NCBI RefSeq assembly: GCF_024868665.1
Contig: NC_079907.1
Location: 21,872,834-21,936,833, forward strand
Direction of reading: 5' to 3'
Source of the DNA: Triplophysa rosa
Taxonomy: Eukaryota; Chordata; Actinopteri; Cypriniformes; Nemacheilidae
Length of the DNA stretch: 64,000 bases
This document shows positions 46,546 to 60,183 of the stretch, in pieces. The first letter of the stretch is position 1; each line of letters begins with the position of its first letter. Both the position numbers and the translations under genes were made by a program. The notes under the pieces were generated by a model. It saw nothing but the letters and a program-made list of their open reading frames with translations, had not been told where the DNA came from and did not search any database.

Positions 46546-49500
46546 ACGATAAATTATATTGCATAGATCCTCCAAAAAACCCTGTATTGTTCCTTTAAGT
46601 TTAACCATATAATATAATATTTAACATATAATAGGCCTATTAAACGCTACGCTAAACATTTCAACCACCAGACAAACTGAAAAAAAACGAAAAAAGATTC
46701 TGAAATTTCTTTTTGAGTTTGAAGGTCAAATTATTTATACCTCTCTCAGTTACAAAAAAAGTCATACCTTGTCAATGTCATCCCTTAAATTCTCCTTGGA
46801 GCATCCGCTAAATGCATAAATGTTCAGAATAAACATTTATGGTGATTGTTTAAGGCCTCTCAAACTTAAAAAAACATGTGTCCTTCTTTGCCAGAGGGTC
46901 TAGTGTGCAGGGAATTGTGGGCAAGCTGTGAGCTTAATAAACTTTACTAGCACAGCAAAACGGTAGGATCAATCTAGAGATATGCATCCATTCTCCAAAT
47001 GGATTTCAGCGCCGGAGGCCATTTTTTCCAACAACCCCCATGTTTTATAAATAAGCAACATGTTGCCTGACAAATCACAAACACCTCATTCTAAAAAGGA
47101 GTTTCAGTTTACTACTGGTTTGTATTATCCCGTATTTAGACAGCAAGGAGTTCACTGTTGTATTGTGGTAATTATGCTTATTTATAAAAAGCAAATGAAA
47201 GTGGTGGAGACCTGAAATGAATGCAGGTACATGTGAGAGGAACACATTTGTTCGTTATAAAAACAATGTTTACACAACACCCTTTTTTGTATTCAAATGC
47301 AAAAGATGCTTCTATTTACAGTAATAACTGAGACCACGATTGTTATTCTCATTCCAGTTGGGCGGCATTTTACATTTCTTCAAATTCTCAATCTTCCTTT
47401 CAAAATGGTTTTCTGAGTAAATGCGTTATACAATTATATTGTATTTAGTGTTGAAATTCAGCTTGGTGAATGTCAGCAGAGGAAAGAGCTGTGTCTTTAT
47501 TCATGAATGTATTCAAGGCGTGAGTTTAAATTGTAGAGACATGCAGTCCTGTGTCGAGCAAGCTGTCAGGACCATCTGGCTGAGAGAGAGCATTCTGGAG
47601 GACACGTGTATCTCGCTGTGATGTCATCGGTCTGTCTGTGATGTCACTGAGGCTGGCTCGGGGGGTTGCTAGCCCATGCAACATCTGTCACACCACTGTG
47701 AATGGGCGAAAATACTTCACCCAGGACTTAATCCTCTCAGATTAAAACATACCAATGTGGAGCCGTAATGAGGAAACAGATGATCCTAATTAGTTTCAAG
47801 AATTATACCTAATTAGGTAAATGACTTTCCTGTTATGCAAAGGGAATTCTTATGGAAAAGTGAACAGATCACCCCTTAGGTGGATGTGAAGAGCAATGAG
47901 GAATTAGGTAGCTAGGTGGATAGATGCAGACGGCAAGAAAGCAAAACTGTTTTTTATTTGTGAAATACAGACATTTACCAACATAACTGGCTTTCTTTTT
48001 ATGAAGAAAAAACAACAACAACAAAAAGAACGCAATCATTTTAGACACAAACGATGTAGTGCTTACAGTAAATAATATTTCACTTTGAAATCTAAAAAAA
48101 ATGTTAATAAATAATAAATATGTCAATATCTGAAACAGAATATTACACTCTGATCATTTTCAGATCAGTTTCATACACTATCAATTCAAAACTTTATGAT
48201 CATTTACACAATCTTTATTTACAATCTTTTACATTTTAGGATAATGTTAAACTCATAGAAACTATGGAATAACATGAATTGATTTAAATGAATAGTACTA
48301 TTCCCAACTACTAAGGAATATGGGGAATGTGGTACTCTTATGAACCTATGAAACGTTTTTATATAAATTATATTAAATTGTTTTATTTTCAATAAATGAT
48401 GCCAAATTTGCTTACAAAACTAACATCAAAATAGTTCAGCATTTGGCTTCAGATCTTTTTAAAGAAATATTTCATTAAAACACAGTCAGCGATACATCGT
48501 GTAGTAGGTTTCAAATCTCGTGGAGAGGGCAGGGCTAAGACAAACAAGACTTGTGCAGTTCTCTTAAGAGCAGTTTGTGTACATTCTCCACATCTCTAAA
48601 GGTCTGTATGTGGCTCCGCATACCTTCAGGATGTCTGTCTGACATATCAAACACGGCAGGCCGAGAGGAACGGCCACACATAATGGGATTAGGAGGATTT
48701 ATATGTCATTGCTCTGTATATTCCCAGCGTCGCATCCGGGTGAGACTGAGTTCTTTATCGCCTGCAGAAACTTTACGGACCCCTTCGGCTGTCTCTCCGG
48801 AAAAAACCCTTTAGAGGGCAACCCATCCGCAGCTAAATCTCCCGCAGGCGTCTCTGCGCTGGGGCTTTTGGGTCCGCCTGAGCACTTTAGCGACGTCAGT
48901 TTGGAGGAGACAGCACTGAAATCTATTTCTGTTCTCCCTGATGTCTGGGGCTTCAGCGGTGCCCTTTAAAGCCGAACAATGACGTTCCGTTGGCACCTTG
49001 TTTCATTACAGCGTGGCCCTGCAGATATTTCCTGCTTAAGATGCAGTGCGGCGTTGACTCACTCTGAGGAAAAGAGCCTTTCCATGCACAGGTCTCAGCT
49101 GCCCTTTCCCCAGTGCTATCGGGATCCTAGACGCTTGAGATAATCCGTGCTTTGAAAGTAGATCCTGGGCCGTTCATTTTTGACAGATCATATCTGGCTT
49201 TGTCTGATCCTTAGGCATGATTTAAAAGTACCAAGAAATGCTCCTTCACGTTACGTTTTTTGGATAAAAGTGTCTTGAAGAGCCAACTGGAAAACAGGAT
49301 GGAATCCAACTTTGAGTATTTATTTTATAACTACATCTGAAACATCTGGAAGTGTATGTCCTCACAAAACTCGCAATCATGATATTGAGTTGTTGTTGGT
49401 GGTCACCAGGGTGGTTGCTATGGAATATGTTATGGCCAGGGATGCCCACTGCCATGACATTCAATGTAAGTCTTTTAAGGACGCCTCTGAAGTCCATGAA

Positions 49501-49951
49501 GCAAACTAAAATGAGCCTATGGTGGATAGTTGTGTCACCTGCTAGCCCTGTCGCATGGTGACAGCAGCGGGACACGAGACACTTCTGACTTTGTAAAATA
49601 AATATGGTGCCAGAAATTTGTATTTTGTTTTACAGAATACATTGATCTAGACTAAACTACCAAAGAGTATCAAATTATCAGTATTAGTAAACAGATCACA
49701 TGCTTTAATTCAATTTATTTAGTTTGAATATTTATTCAAAAAAACATACAGTTGCTACTGCTATACGCACAATGAATTTGGGAAAAGCCAAGGGTGTGAA
49801 GGATCCGTTCATTCTATCTTTTGCAACCAGGGGAATGACTCGTTTTGAAGCGGCATTTGAAATGGCATGGCCTTAGCAACCTTTAGTCTTGAAAGCCTTC
49901 GACTTGGGATGCAGCGCAAGTCTCACACGGCTCACCCAGTCTGTTCGCTGA
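46546..49951. other. Intronic DNA, no nested gene recognised
   Basis: About 3.4 kb inside the large minus-strand intron. The less AT-rich part at 48550-49150 keeps frames open on both strands but shows no domain. No repeat ends were defined. Confidence 0.4.
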
Positions 49952-49959
49952 CTGATATT

Positions 49960-51160
49960 TAGGGTTGTGTATCGTTTGGGTTTTTTCCGATACCGGTGCC
50001 AAATCGATACTTTTAAAACGGTACTGGTGCCTAAAATCGGCAAAACACAGGTGCATGACATTAAAGAACAAAATGTTCAATTAAAACATATTTATTAAGT
50101 AATAAAAAAATGCACAACAAATTCACAATTAAAGTTTTAGGTGAATGTGAAATGAGCATGGACACTAACATTGCTAGAAAGATGTTTGAGGGCTGGTTTC
50201 CCAGACGGGGTTTTAGCCTAATCCCAGACTACTTTAAAAATGAGTGGCATCTTGATCGAAAACAACTTGCACTTGAATATCTTAAAATATATCCGTGCGA
50301 TTGTTTTGTCTCAAGATGCACACTGTAATGTTTGTTTGTAAAGCATGTTTTTAAAAACGCCTTAAATATCCTAATTTAACTAAGGCCTAGTCCTGGTTTA
50401 GGCTAATCCCTGTCCGGGAAACCGCCCCATAGTGTTTACCCTCCAGCTGCAACTAAATGCTCACCATAGTTGTATTAAATAGGGGCAGAAAATGCATTGA
50501 ATATATCAACAGATTAAGTCCATTTACAGAGAGCCTTCTTGGCTACATTATATGTGCATTATTTTAAAAACGGACATTATAACGAATAAGTATGCCTACA
50601 CATGCAGTCAGAGTAAAAAGCTTGACAGACATGTCTATCAGACTGACAGATAGATGCCATAAGGTTTAGCACTTTCACTGCTGTGTTGTCTTTCTTGTCA
50701 AATGCGTTACTGTGTTAAGAACGAGCGCCCATTGATTTTAAACGCGCGCAACAGTTTTATTGTCATCGCTTGCATTTCGAATTAACGTTAGTTTCACTTT
50801 CAAACTTGCCTTATTGCCGGTTGAAGTTAAAGACTTAATCGGCGCAGGCCCGATTACGAATGCTGAACTCGCCGAGATCATAGTCCCGCCATAGTCTTTC
50901 ACTATGATGAATCCACTGGTCATGCGCGTTCCGATCTATGGGGACGCGCGCGCGATCCGTGCGGATCACAGATCATTCGCGATCCATTTAACCATTGTAT
51001 AAGATGTGATGAATTTGTATTATCAGAGATTTCGTTCACGTGAATGAGGGCAAATGTCTCAATCGATGGCTCAATCAGCATCTAAGTGGCACCGAAATCT
51101 GCGTATTGATTCGGTCCAGTTACATACCGGATACATACCGGGTTTCGGTACACAACTCTA
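49960..51160. mobile_element. hAT transposon with intact TSD (1201 bp)
   Basis: The left end is TAGGGTTGTGTATCG and the right end reads TAGAGTTGTGTACCG on the other strand. Both are followed by GATACCGG-like words (CCGATACCGGTGCC, CCGGATACATACCGGG). Identical octamers CTGATATT flank it at 49952-49959 and 51161-51168. TAGNG ends with an 8-bp duplication identify a hAT element. A separate short element is nested at 50190-50427. There is no transposase frame. Confidence 0.92.
50190..50427. mobile_element. Short element nested in the 1.2 kb hAT
   Basis: The left end GGGCTGGTTTCCCAGACGGG is answered by the right end CTGTCCGGGAAACCGCCC on the other strand, and TTTTAGCCTAATCCCAGAC pairs loosely with GGTTTAGGCTAATCCC. 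It belongs to a familiar fish MITE type with GGTTTCCC ends. The 72-codon frame at 50110-50328 runs across its left border and is not a gene. Confidence 0.7.
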
Positions 51161-51168
51161 CTGATATT

Positions 51169-52905
51169 GCATGCAAAACTAAAAAGACCTTTTTTTGATC
51201 TGACAAAATTAATCGGATTGATGAATGCTTCTTTAGAAAAATAAATCACTGCCGCAGATTTGAACTTTTCGTGTGTTTAATTGCATTAATTAAGTTTCAA
51301 CATACTGCTGATTCTAATCAGTTATAGTATTAATAATCGAATACTTTTCTGTGCAATCATTTAAATTATGTTCATTTCTATTTTGTTTTACATCCTTCCG
51401 TCTAAGCAGGTGTTTCCTGACCCTGGGTATGAGCCATAAAGTAACAGTAACGTTCACCTACTAATAAAGAAATGCGCCCTACTAATAAGCAATTGGCACA
51501 CAAATACATCAATAACGCCATTACGCCAATATCTGATTACACTTCTAAAACGAATTATTCAGTTGGTGAACAGGGTTTGATTGGAAAGCTGAAGGCACCA
51601 GCGGCAGCCATTAGCAGTGGCTCATTAAGGAGCTTCAGCAGTCAGACTCTGTGGGCATTCATTGAGAAAGTGGATGAAGCTGTGACGCACCTCGGTCTTT
51701 CTACCCACTAGGCAATGTGTCAAGACTTAAATTAAGTCCCCTACCATTCATTTAGCTATTACAAACAGAGATGTGCAGCTTGGCCCCGAACAAGAAACTT
51801 TACACACGTGTGACTCTTTTCTCTTTTTGTGGAACAACACTGCACTGCAAGGCAATGGAAAAAGATCTCAGAAATAAGCAAAGGTTTTGCAGCATATACA
51901 TGTACATAACAAATATATCTCAATATTATAGTAGATAGTTTTTATCAGTCATTTTACACTGTCATTTTCCTGTAGCTTCAAAGTGTTGTGATTGGCCCAA
52001 AAAACTTGTGCCTGAAAGGTCACGAGCTAAGATGTCACCGGGTTGCTTACTTCCGGGCAATTTGCCATTTGGATGAATGGAAGTGCTAATAGATCCTTTC
52101 TCCAGGTATTATACAGTAAACCTCCGTGGCCTGCTCAATATCACATGATGCACCATCACTTTTCCAATATTTCATTAATTCCAGCATAAATAAGGCCCCT
52201 CCAGACTAACTGCATTAGTGATTTTGGTCTTCACCCCTTCTTTACTCTCCTGTTAAGGAACTTTTCTTTGATTTTTCAGCATTGGTTTATGTGAAGAATC
52301 GTCTCTTCACTCATCGGAAATCTTTTGCACTCTACATCCTATGAAACACCAACAGAGTCAGCATCATAAAAGATGAAATTAATGATGGGAGATGACATTT
52401 CTTCTGATGGAAGCCACTTAGCAGGAATGGGGCTACTGCTTTGCCAAAGCACATCATTTTAGAGTGGAAATCAAATTGGGACCAAAGTGACGAAGTAGTT
52501 TTAAAAGCCTCACATGTTAGGTCAGATGCATCTTCAGCAAATTGGCTAAATTTATCCTTAAAGACACAAGGTTACAACATGAGCAGGTTTTGGCAGCCAC
52601 ATCCAAATGACAGTTTTGCTGATTTTCCGACATAGTCACTTTGTGCATTTGATCGTTTGAATCACCATCCAATTTACACTCAGCCAAATAAATGTGTCTA
52701 TGTAAAATGGCCGTAACCCTGATCTACTATAGTTCACGCCTGTGATGATGATCATGTTGGGTGGCAAAATTTGGCTGGCTGTGATGTATGTGGCTCATAA
52801 AAGACTTACGTGTTGATTGCAGGGCCTCTGAATGTCGATACGCTGGCATAGTTCCGTTTGATAGGAGTAATATTGTGTTACACAGCCTGATGCATTTACA
52901 CTTGG
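51169..52905. other. Intronic DNA, no nested gene recognised
   Basis: Frames at 51472-51711 and 52441-52635 are unrecognised and no repeat ends were found. Confidence 0.4.
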
Positions 52906-52990
52906 CCGAGTTGTATGGTTGGTGGGTGAGGAAAGACCTCTGATGTGATTGTAAAGCACTTGTGTGTTGTACATAGAAAAGCGCTATATA
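52906..52990 (+). repeat. LINE2/SINE-type 3' tail
   Basis: GATTGTAAAGCACTTGTGTG followed by AGAAAAGCGCTATATAAACG and a CATTCATC end is the well-known tail of L2-type LINEs and the SINEs that borrow it. Only the tail is present. Confidence 0.65.
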
Positions 52991-55135
52991 AACGCTTCAT
53001 TCATCTTGGATGCGTTTTAAACCATCTCCTGATCCATCTATTTGTCTCAGGAGACTCGGGGGACATTTGCATTGGCTTTTTTCATGTTTGCAAAGCTATT
53101 TGCAGTGGCCAAGCGTAAATACCTCCTAATTAAAAAGCAGATAACACAAACACAACAGCAAACTACAAAGTTTGTTGTGATTTATTACACATCCTTTCCA
53201 TGTCAGACATCTAACAAGCAGGGCAAAAATAACATTAAGACTAAATGAAGAGCGATTTTGCTTTTTAAGTCATAGATATTAGAGTTTAAGAAGAGATCTC
53301 AACAATGTGAATATACTATGCTTCGATTTGCCACGTATGTGGTCGTGAGTCAAAAATGTATTATTGAAGATTTTAATATGACCTACAGTATAGTCTGTAC
53401 ATTATTTTTAGGACACCATCAGCAAAAATGGCCTGTGATCTTTCTGTCGCAAAGTTGTAATTAGGAGATTTAAGGTGCCAAAATAGTTATAGCTAGTATT
53501 ACAAATTTGATTTAAAACATGATAAAAGGTGAAATTAATGATTTTATTTGATCATTTAGACCAAAAAATACCCGGAACCAGGCTTCCTAAACATTGAGTA
53601 ATTGTATCTGTGCTTGCCTAATGCGCAGAAACACCTGGGGATTCTTGTATCCTTCGTTTTTTACCATTAGAAAGTTAAAACAGACCATAATATTAAATTG
53701 CACAATCAATTAAGTTGAATTCTGTATCTGAATGTGACACGGCCAAAGAAAATAGATATCAACAAGATGGGCTATCGTGATTTGTGTGCGCATGCGAAGC
53801 TGAAGAAGCTCAAGCAACCTTGAAAAAGGTGGTTTCTAGTGCAATTTAAGCGTAGGAAACAAAATGGATGCTACATAATTTAACAAAACTTTGACATGGC
53901 CGTACTCAGTCAATCTTAAATATATCAAGATTAATATTTTTACTATATACTGTATACTGTAGGATGAATTTATGTGGAAAACAGCAAAAAATGACTTTAG
54001 CTGGGCTTTCACAGGCAGGGTCACAAATGAGAAATGAGAATGGGAGGATTTTGAGGTATGATGATATGAACCACAGTTATCATTTTTCAGCCTCATTTGT
54101 GTCTTTTATTGGAAAGATGTAGTGAAGAGACAACGTAATAATAGGCAGGAAATGTCACAAGCCACAATCAACCTCAAGTCGCCCACATGAGCTGTGTTGA
54201 AGAGCACATGCTAACCACCATGCCTCAGCGTATTCAATGACTGTAGGACACTATATTCCACATTTTTTAAATATTTAGTGGAAAGTGTTCATCTGTGTAC
54301 AGGCACAATATGTCCTGCCCAACTGACTGCAACACAGTATAATAGATCCACTCCCAATTCTGGGCTTTCCAAACGCTTATCTGTTTCTCCATGTACTTTG
54401 ATGAATATGTCCACAGTCTAATTTACTTCAATAGAACACTTGGATCTAAATTATCACTGGCTTATTTTTGTACTAAACGTACTGCACATGTCAGTCTGTA
54501 ACATTTGCTTATTTTCCCTCGGGTTCTTTAGAGTAATGTGATACTGTGAATGTGAATACAGTATATATTGTGAGTAGTGCGCAAAATATCAGCCAACAAG
54601 CCATTTGGAGAATTGTCTGGGCTGAGCAAAGGGCAGGTTGCTCAACGTTTCTTGGATGCATTCATGCGTATGCTTATTTTGGTTCAGTACTTTTAAATAA
54701 GATTTATTGGACAGATTCAGAAGGACAGGTAAATGTTTTTAAGAGTTCAAGCCAAGGCCAGCCAACCTCAGAGTCTGCAGTGAGATAATCCACACAAATT
54801 TACAAGATTTACAAAAACAATTGAGCCCCCAATAGGGAATGCAGGACCTGGCAGGTTAAAGAGGATCTAAATCGCATCTAAACAGGAGTGAATTTTTACA
54901 GAGCACAAATAAATGCTGCCATCATTCTGCAAACAAGCCAGATAAATATGGTTTTATATAATCCAAATGCAATCAATTAAGTTACAAACCGGCGGTAAGC
55001 ATTGGAAATATGCAGTGTACACTTGCCATTTTTAAATGCATAAGCAAGAGCAGACGTGTGAAAGATGGATGTTTAATTGACGACCAACAATATCTGACTT
55101 GTTGTGACTGAGCACCCTTGTAATGAAAAAGGAAT
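52991..55135. other. Intronic DNA, no nested gene recognised
   Basis: AT-rich sequence without recognisable exons or repeat ends. Confidence 0.4.
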
Positions 55136-55317
55136 CCATGTTCGGAAAGAATCTTTCCGAACCCTGTACGAACCCTGGCGGAGAGAATTGAGCACAAAAA
55201 TACTACGTCATACGTTCAACTCGTTTTTTGACAAGTTGACCATGTTAAGCATAAGAAGCCAGCACGTTTAACAGTGTAAAGAAGTCAGAATGCACGAACT
55301 AGCATGTTACCTCCACT
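55136..55317 (-). mobile_element. TTAA-type family B, truncated copy B4
   Basis: On the minus strand, TTAA (55318-55321) is followed by AGTGGAGGTAACATGC, then the CATTCTGACTTCTTTACACTG, CATGGTCAACTTGTC and GGGTTCGTACAGGGTTCGG blocks. It then stops. Only the first 180 bases of the family are present. Confidence 0.75.
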
Positions 55318-55594
55318 TTAAACAATATTCACCTACCACATGCAAATCGGGTGAAAATAATTAGCCTAAACATTTCGGAAACAAGCGTGTGCTACAAAAA
55401 CGAGCCATTGTATAAGGTGACATTTCAGCATAGCGACTCGTAAGTAGCGCTTAAAGCACTGCTACGTGCAGTCGTGTTAGGTGCATTTTTGGGAAACGCG
55501 CGTGAAACGATGAGGAACGTTCGCAAAGTGGCTCGTAGAAAACGCTCTTAAGTGCTAAGATCCATCGTTATCGGGAAACGCAGCTCTGATCTCC

Positions 55595-55810
55595 CAGGAA
55601 TTCGTAACTATTTTACGAGGTGACTAATTCGCACAAAATTGCATTTGAATCGCACAAAACGTATGATTATTAGAAAAAAGCAAGCCCCTCCCCTAATACC
55701 AACCCTAAACCTAACATCACTGTGTCAAAAGCAATTTGTAGTAAAACATACAAAAAGATTTTACAAATTTATATGAATTAACCACTTTGTAAAATAATTA
55801 CAAATTCCTG
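55595..55810. mobile_element. Inverted-repeat MITE (216 bp)
   Basis: The left arm CAGGAATTCGTAACTATTTT continues ACGAGG. The right arm, read on the other strand, is CAGGAATTTGTAATTATTTT followed by ACAAAG. The centre has CTAATACCAACCCTAAACC, typical of a cyprinid MITE. The sequence just to the left (55440-55590) also looks repetitive, with a GGGAAACGC word and related motifs. Confidence 0.65.
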
Positions 55811-57589
55811 TGAAATTGTGTTGGTCTAACCCAGCACGATAAGAACTACCAGAGACACAAGTGTATGTTGACTGGGCAAACACATGCCACAGAACAGCAT
55901 TTAAAGTGTTACAAAATGTAAACATACAGAAAGCTAATGTTAGCGTAATTTAACTGTCATCTCGGTCTGTGCGTTGTGTTCTTTTCTCCGCCCCTGTGAT
56001 ATGTAGCACTTTGTTGTAAAAGATTTTGACTCTTAGTCCTCCTTTTTGCTCTTTCAATCGCAACTTCTCCATTATCACGAAATCCTTGACAGACAACAAA
56101 AACACAGCTCCGATCACGGTGTCCTTCAGTTGTTTGTTTTTTAATTGCTTCACTGCCGTCTGGCTTTCATCACTTCACGGAACCCAATACCGCTGTGAAT
56201 GCAACCAGGGAAAATTTTGTTCACAAATGATAGCCCTTGCTGCTTCTTTTTCTACAGCGATTGTGAAAGTTAAGCGCGCATGCGAACGTTTAACGATGAA
56301 GGTTTTAGATCCACATTCAAGAAGCACTTAACACTGTGATATTAACATACATCAGAAGAACGCCATTTGACTGTGAGTTGGAGTACTTGTCAATATAGCA
56401 TTTACATCAAGACACTCATTACTACTGATTGCCATATTTACAATCTGCTGTCATGCTGTAACACTTTGTGTGACCCTTATGCAAGGGAAATATATTTTGC
56501 TATATATTAACTGTCAATATATTAAATCATGTAAGATATATTAGAAACAGGATAAAACATTGTTAATATATTGCGATATTACAATATGTTGAATAATGCC
56601 AGTTGCGATCGGTGCCTCCTCTTCAGCGGAACCAGTAATGCGAAGCTCGTAAAAACACGTATGTAGCCCATCACGTCAAGTCAAAATGCGTGTTCGGCAC
56701 GTCATGAACCTATGTGCATAGTGGATCATGTAAAAACACGTGCCTGCTGCAGACGTGTCGTAAAGGTTTATGATAAAAGAGATGCTCGTGTTCACAAGAT
56801 TCTCGCAAGACACTCGCTCAAGGAATTGCCACTTTTTATAGCCCAAACTGGAAAAAATATAAGCACTTGGTTCCAGTATATGAAAATGTATTATTTAATA
56901 TAGTATTTCCAAGTGTATTTCCCTACATATTTGATTCGCAAGGGGAGACACCGGCATGTACCAGAGGTAGGGCAGACAGAACACTGGAATGCCAGAGACA
57001 CAATGCTGCGGACACCTTTTCCTTGAGGACATCCTCGGCAGTCGAGATATTTTTCAAGAAGACAAAACGACATCCTGGGGCGGTGTCAACAGGCTGCCCT
57101 GTAGTTTTCCATGCTGAGTTAAATGTGTAATGGGCATACTGGGATTACAAGACATTTTTATGACCAGCTACCAGTTTAACAATGAACACAGTTCCACAGA
57201 GGACTTCACCGCCATTGGAACAACCTTAAACATCGCATCCGTTTTTTTTCTTTAAATAGCTACGGTATATTTACAGTTGCAGTCAACATGAAATGGCATT
57301 TATTTTGTTTATTTAAATGACATATTTTAGTGTGATGTTTAGGGCTAGATTGACTAAACAGGGCAAAATATCGCGAGAGCTAAATTAAGAAAAAATATCT
57401 CATTCCCATAGTAACCAACGTAATCTACTAAAAGCAGTGCTATTTCTGCCAAAAAAAACAAATACACTGACATGTCATGATCATTAACATGCTAAAATGT
57501 ATTCTAAGAATTGTCATGATTGGAATAAAAACAAATTGTTTAGTTAATTAAGAGTGGCTGCTTATATGGAGTGGAATAGAGATGACGTA
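55811..57589. other. Intronic DNA, no nested gene recognised
   Basis: Frames of 60 to 101 codons are present (for example 56026-56331 and 56867-57130) but show no domain or convincing splice context. Confidence 0.4.
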
Positions 57590-58200
57590 TTTTTGTAGGC
57601 TAACCCGGAAGTACGCTGGTTCCCTCGAACGAAAGCCCATGCATTTTTCCAACAGACTTTTGGAAGATCGCAAAAAATAAGATCTGTAATTAACAAATGT
57701 TCATGATGTCTACACGTTTGGTCTATTAAAATAATCTTTACAGATTAACACAATATTTGTTATTTTTGAAACCTAAATACAATCGGCAGAAGTAAAAAGC
57801 CAACACGATGCTATAAACAGACAACACTATGTTCGCTCTACATCAACGTCACCACCACCAAACTTCCAACAACTTTCTATTAAAAATGTGTTGCCTGGTT
57901 TGCTCCGTGAATGAATCCCCAACAGTGATTTTAGACATGTGTGAGACATTATTTGTGAGATTTATATGCGCAATGATGTCTAAGCTCCCCGCCAAGGGAA
58001 GCAGTCGCTTTTAGCAACTTGTAGCAACCGCCGTTTTAAAGACACAATAAAGGTTTAAAAAATCACAAGTGGGTTATAACTGGTGTGTTTTATGTCCTAG
58101 ATTAAAACGGTTTTGTCAGCTACAGACCTTATTTGGGGCGATGGAACCGGAAATCTTAATATGCTAACTCGCTTCTGGAGTTTGCATACAATAATACGTC
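57590..58200. repeat. Probable repeat with inverted CCGGAA and AATAAG blocks
   Basis: ACCCGGAAGTACGCTGGTTC and AAATAAGATCTGTAATTAAC on the left recur, inverted or altered, as TACAGACCTTATTTGGGG and GATGGAACCGGAAATC on the right. I associate both with one cyprinid repeat. Ends were not fixed. Confidence 0.35.
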
Positions 58201-60183
58201 ATCTCTGAGGTAGTCCATAGCAAGATGATTTCAGTTCGAGCTTAAATGTGCAGCATGATGCATCTTAACAGCAACTTGATGAATGCAGTTGAAAAACCGC
58301 TCATCAGCAGCAATGATTTAAGATCTCCTCAGATGGACTGCATGATGAATTGATCTCGGTCATGAAAATGCGCTCGTGTGCTGAATGCGGTCACGTGCCA
58401 GCTTAAGTGCAGTCTTCTGCACGCCACACATGTTTGATGGGAGAAACGGTCAACTCCACATGCAGAGATTTCACTGTTAGTCCCAGGCAATTTATACCAT
58501 TTGGTATACATTAGTGCTCAGCAACAGGAGAATCATCGGTTGGCCTAACTGTTTTGTATTTGTATTTTCATTCAATATTTTTCTTCAAATGTTGTATATA
58601 AAAGGTTTCTTAAAAGGAAAAAAATAGATGATTTGCATGTCTTTGACTTGAATCACTCGGGTCCCTCAACATTAGCAAATAGCAACAACAATGTTGCATC
58701 AGCCGTGCCTCACAAGAAACCAAATGTTTGACTGTTGAAATGAAGTGAGAAGGAGAACGCGCAGGTGACAGTTTTCTTGTGCTCTGTACATGTGATGAAT
58801 TCAAGGAACGATTGAGAAGATAAAGAGTGTTTGATATGACATCTGTCAGCTCCCCCGTGTTTACATGTTCCGCCTCAAGAACAAATTTCACAGATAAGAA
58901 AATCAATGCTTTGTGCATCGAGCTAAACGCGTTAAATATAGACCACTGGCAATGTCTGACTGACCACCAGCCCGACTCATTAATATGCTCCTAAAATGTA
59001 CGCTCTGAGAGGGACGGCAGTGTCATGAAAAAGAGAGAGAGAGGGAGGTGTGAGCTTGGATTGTGCTAATCGCAAGGATCTGTCCGTCTCCTAGTTACGG
59101 CCTTTCAAAAAGAGTGATTTATCTCCCTCGCTCCTCTCGGTGGTAATGCACATCTGCAGGAGGGCTCTACCACAGGGATGATGGGTTTGAAGGACACATC
59201 CATTCTCAGACTGAGGCAGCCTGCCAGGCCGTTCACTACTTCAGTAGAGACGAGAAAACAAGGCCTTTTTCCATATTTCACTGTTGGAAGGAGGAGCCGT
59301 GCCGGTCTGGGGCTGTTCACAGCCACGGAACTAGCCATTAGTTACACTTCAATACGTAGGTGGCAGTAGTTAAAGGTGTAGAGAATAATACAGAGGTAGT
59401 GATGGATGTAAACGTCTCGGGGGACTAACTGGTGTTCAATCATACTTGGCTGGCATCTTTCCTCTGAGGGTTTTTTTAGAGCATCTCTATGTAGATAATA
59501 TAGCACAGACTTTTTTATAACGCACAGTGGAAAGGAAATGGAAAGGGACGAAAAGCATTTGCACATGATAGCCCTGTTCCAAACCTAGTGAGTTGTCTTC
59601 AGCATTTTAACACACGTTCCAAAAGGATGTTACTTGCTACCTTGTTTTGGACAAAAAAATCCCAGTTTTCTTGCCAAAAAGATCCAAAAATATAAAAAAA
59701 GGATCCACGCTTTCAAGAGGCTTGACCTTTCATTTTTTTAATGATACCCAAAAAATCACCCAAGTAGTGCAAAAAGACAAACTGCATTACATTGACATTG
59801 ATTCATTTAAAATGCCCTATATATAAATATATATATATTTGTGTTTTGGCTTTGAATTACTTCACAGCCAATTTCTGTAGTATTGAGACACCAACAATAT
59901 ACTGTATATATTCAATGTTATCCTTCCACTTTGATATGGACAACGTTCCGTCTGTTTAACAGGAGTAACAGTAAACTGTGTCATGAACGGTCTCTGGGAA
60001 GCAAAGCCATGAATATGCGGTCAAAAGCAATTTATAAAGTGGATTATCATTTACAGAGACAGCCAGCCTCCTAGGAAGGCATCAGCACAAAAGCCAAGAG
60101 ACATCCCATGTACAAAGACAGGCTGAGCAGTGCTTGTTTTAGTGATGGGCATAGAGTTGATGAAGTTGAGACAACTAGCTTAC
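58201..60183. other. Intronic DNA upstream of the 40 kb exon
   Basis: No nested gene was seen. A short (TA)n tract lies near 59820-59842 and a short GA run near 59030-59043. Confidence 0.4.

Larger units (their letters stand above)
40683..60183 (-). other. Intron of 19,501 bp between two minus-strand exons
   Basis: It starts GTAAGC (minus strand, at 60183) and ends CAG (at 40683). It carries, on the opposite strand, the C48-like gene at 43585-44379, the 1.2 kb hAT element and several repeats. That the two exons are adjacent in the mRNA is inferred from matching phase and the absence of another credible exon between them. Confidence 0.55.

Noticed and set aside
50110..50328. 72-codon frame MHNKFTIKVLGECEMSMDTN
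   Set aside because: It spans the boundary between the 1.2 kb hAT and its nested element, so it cannot be an ancestral gene.
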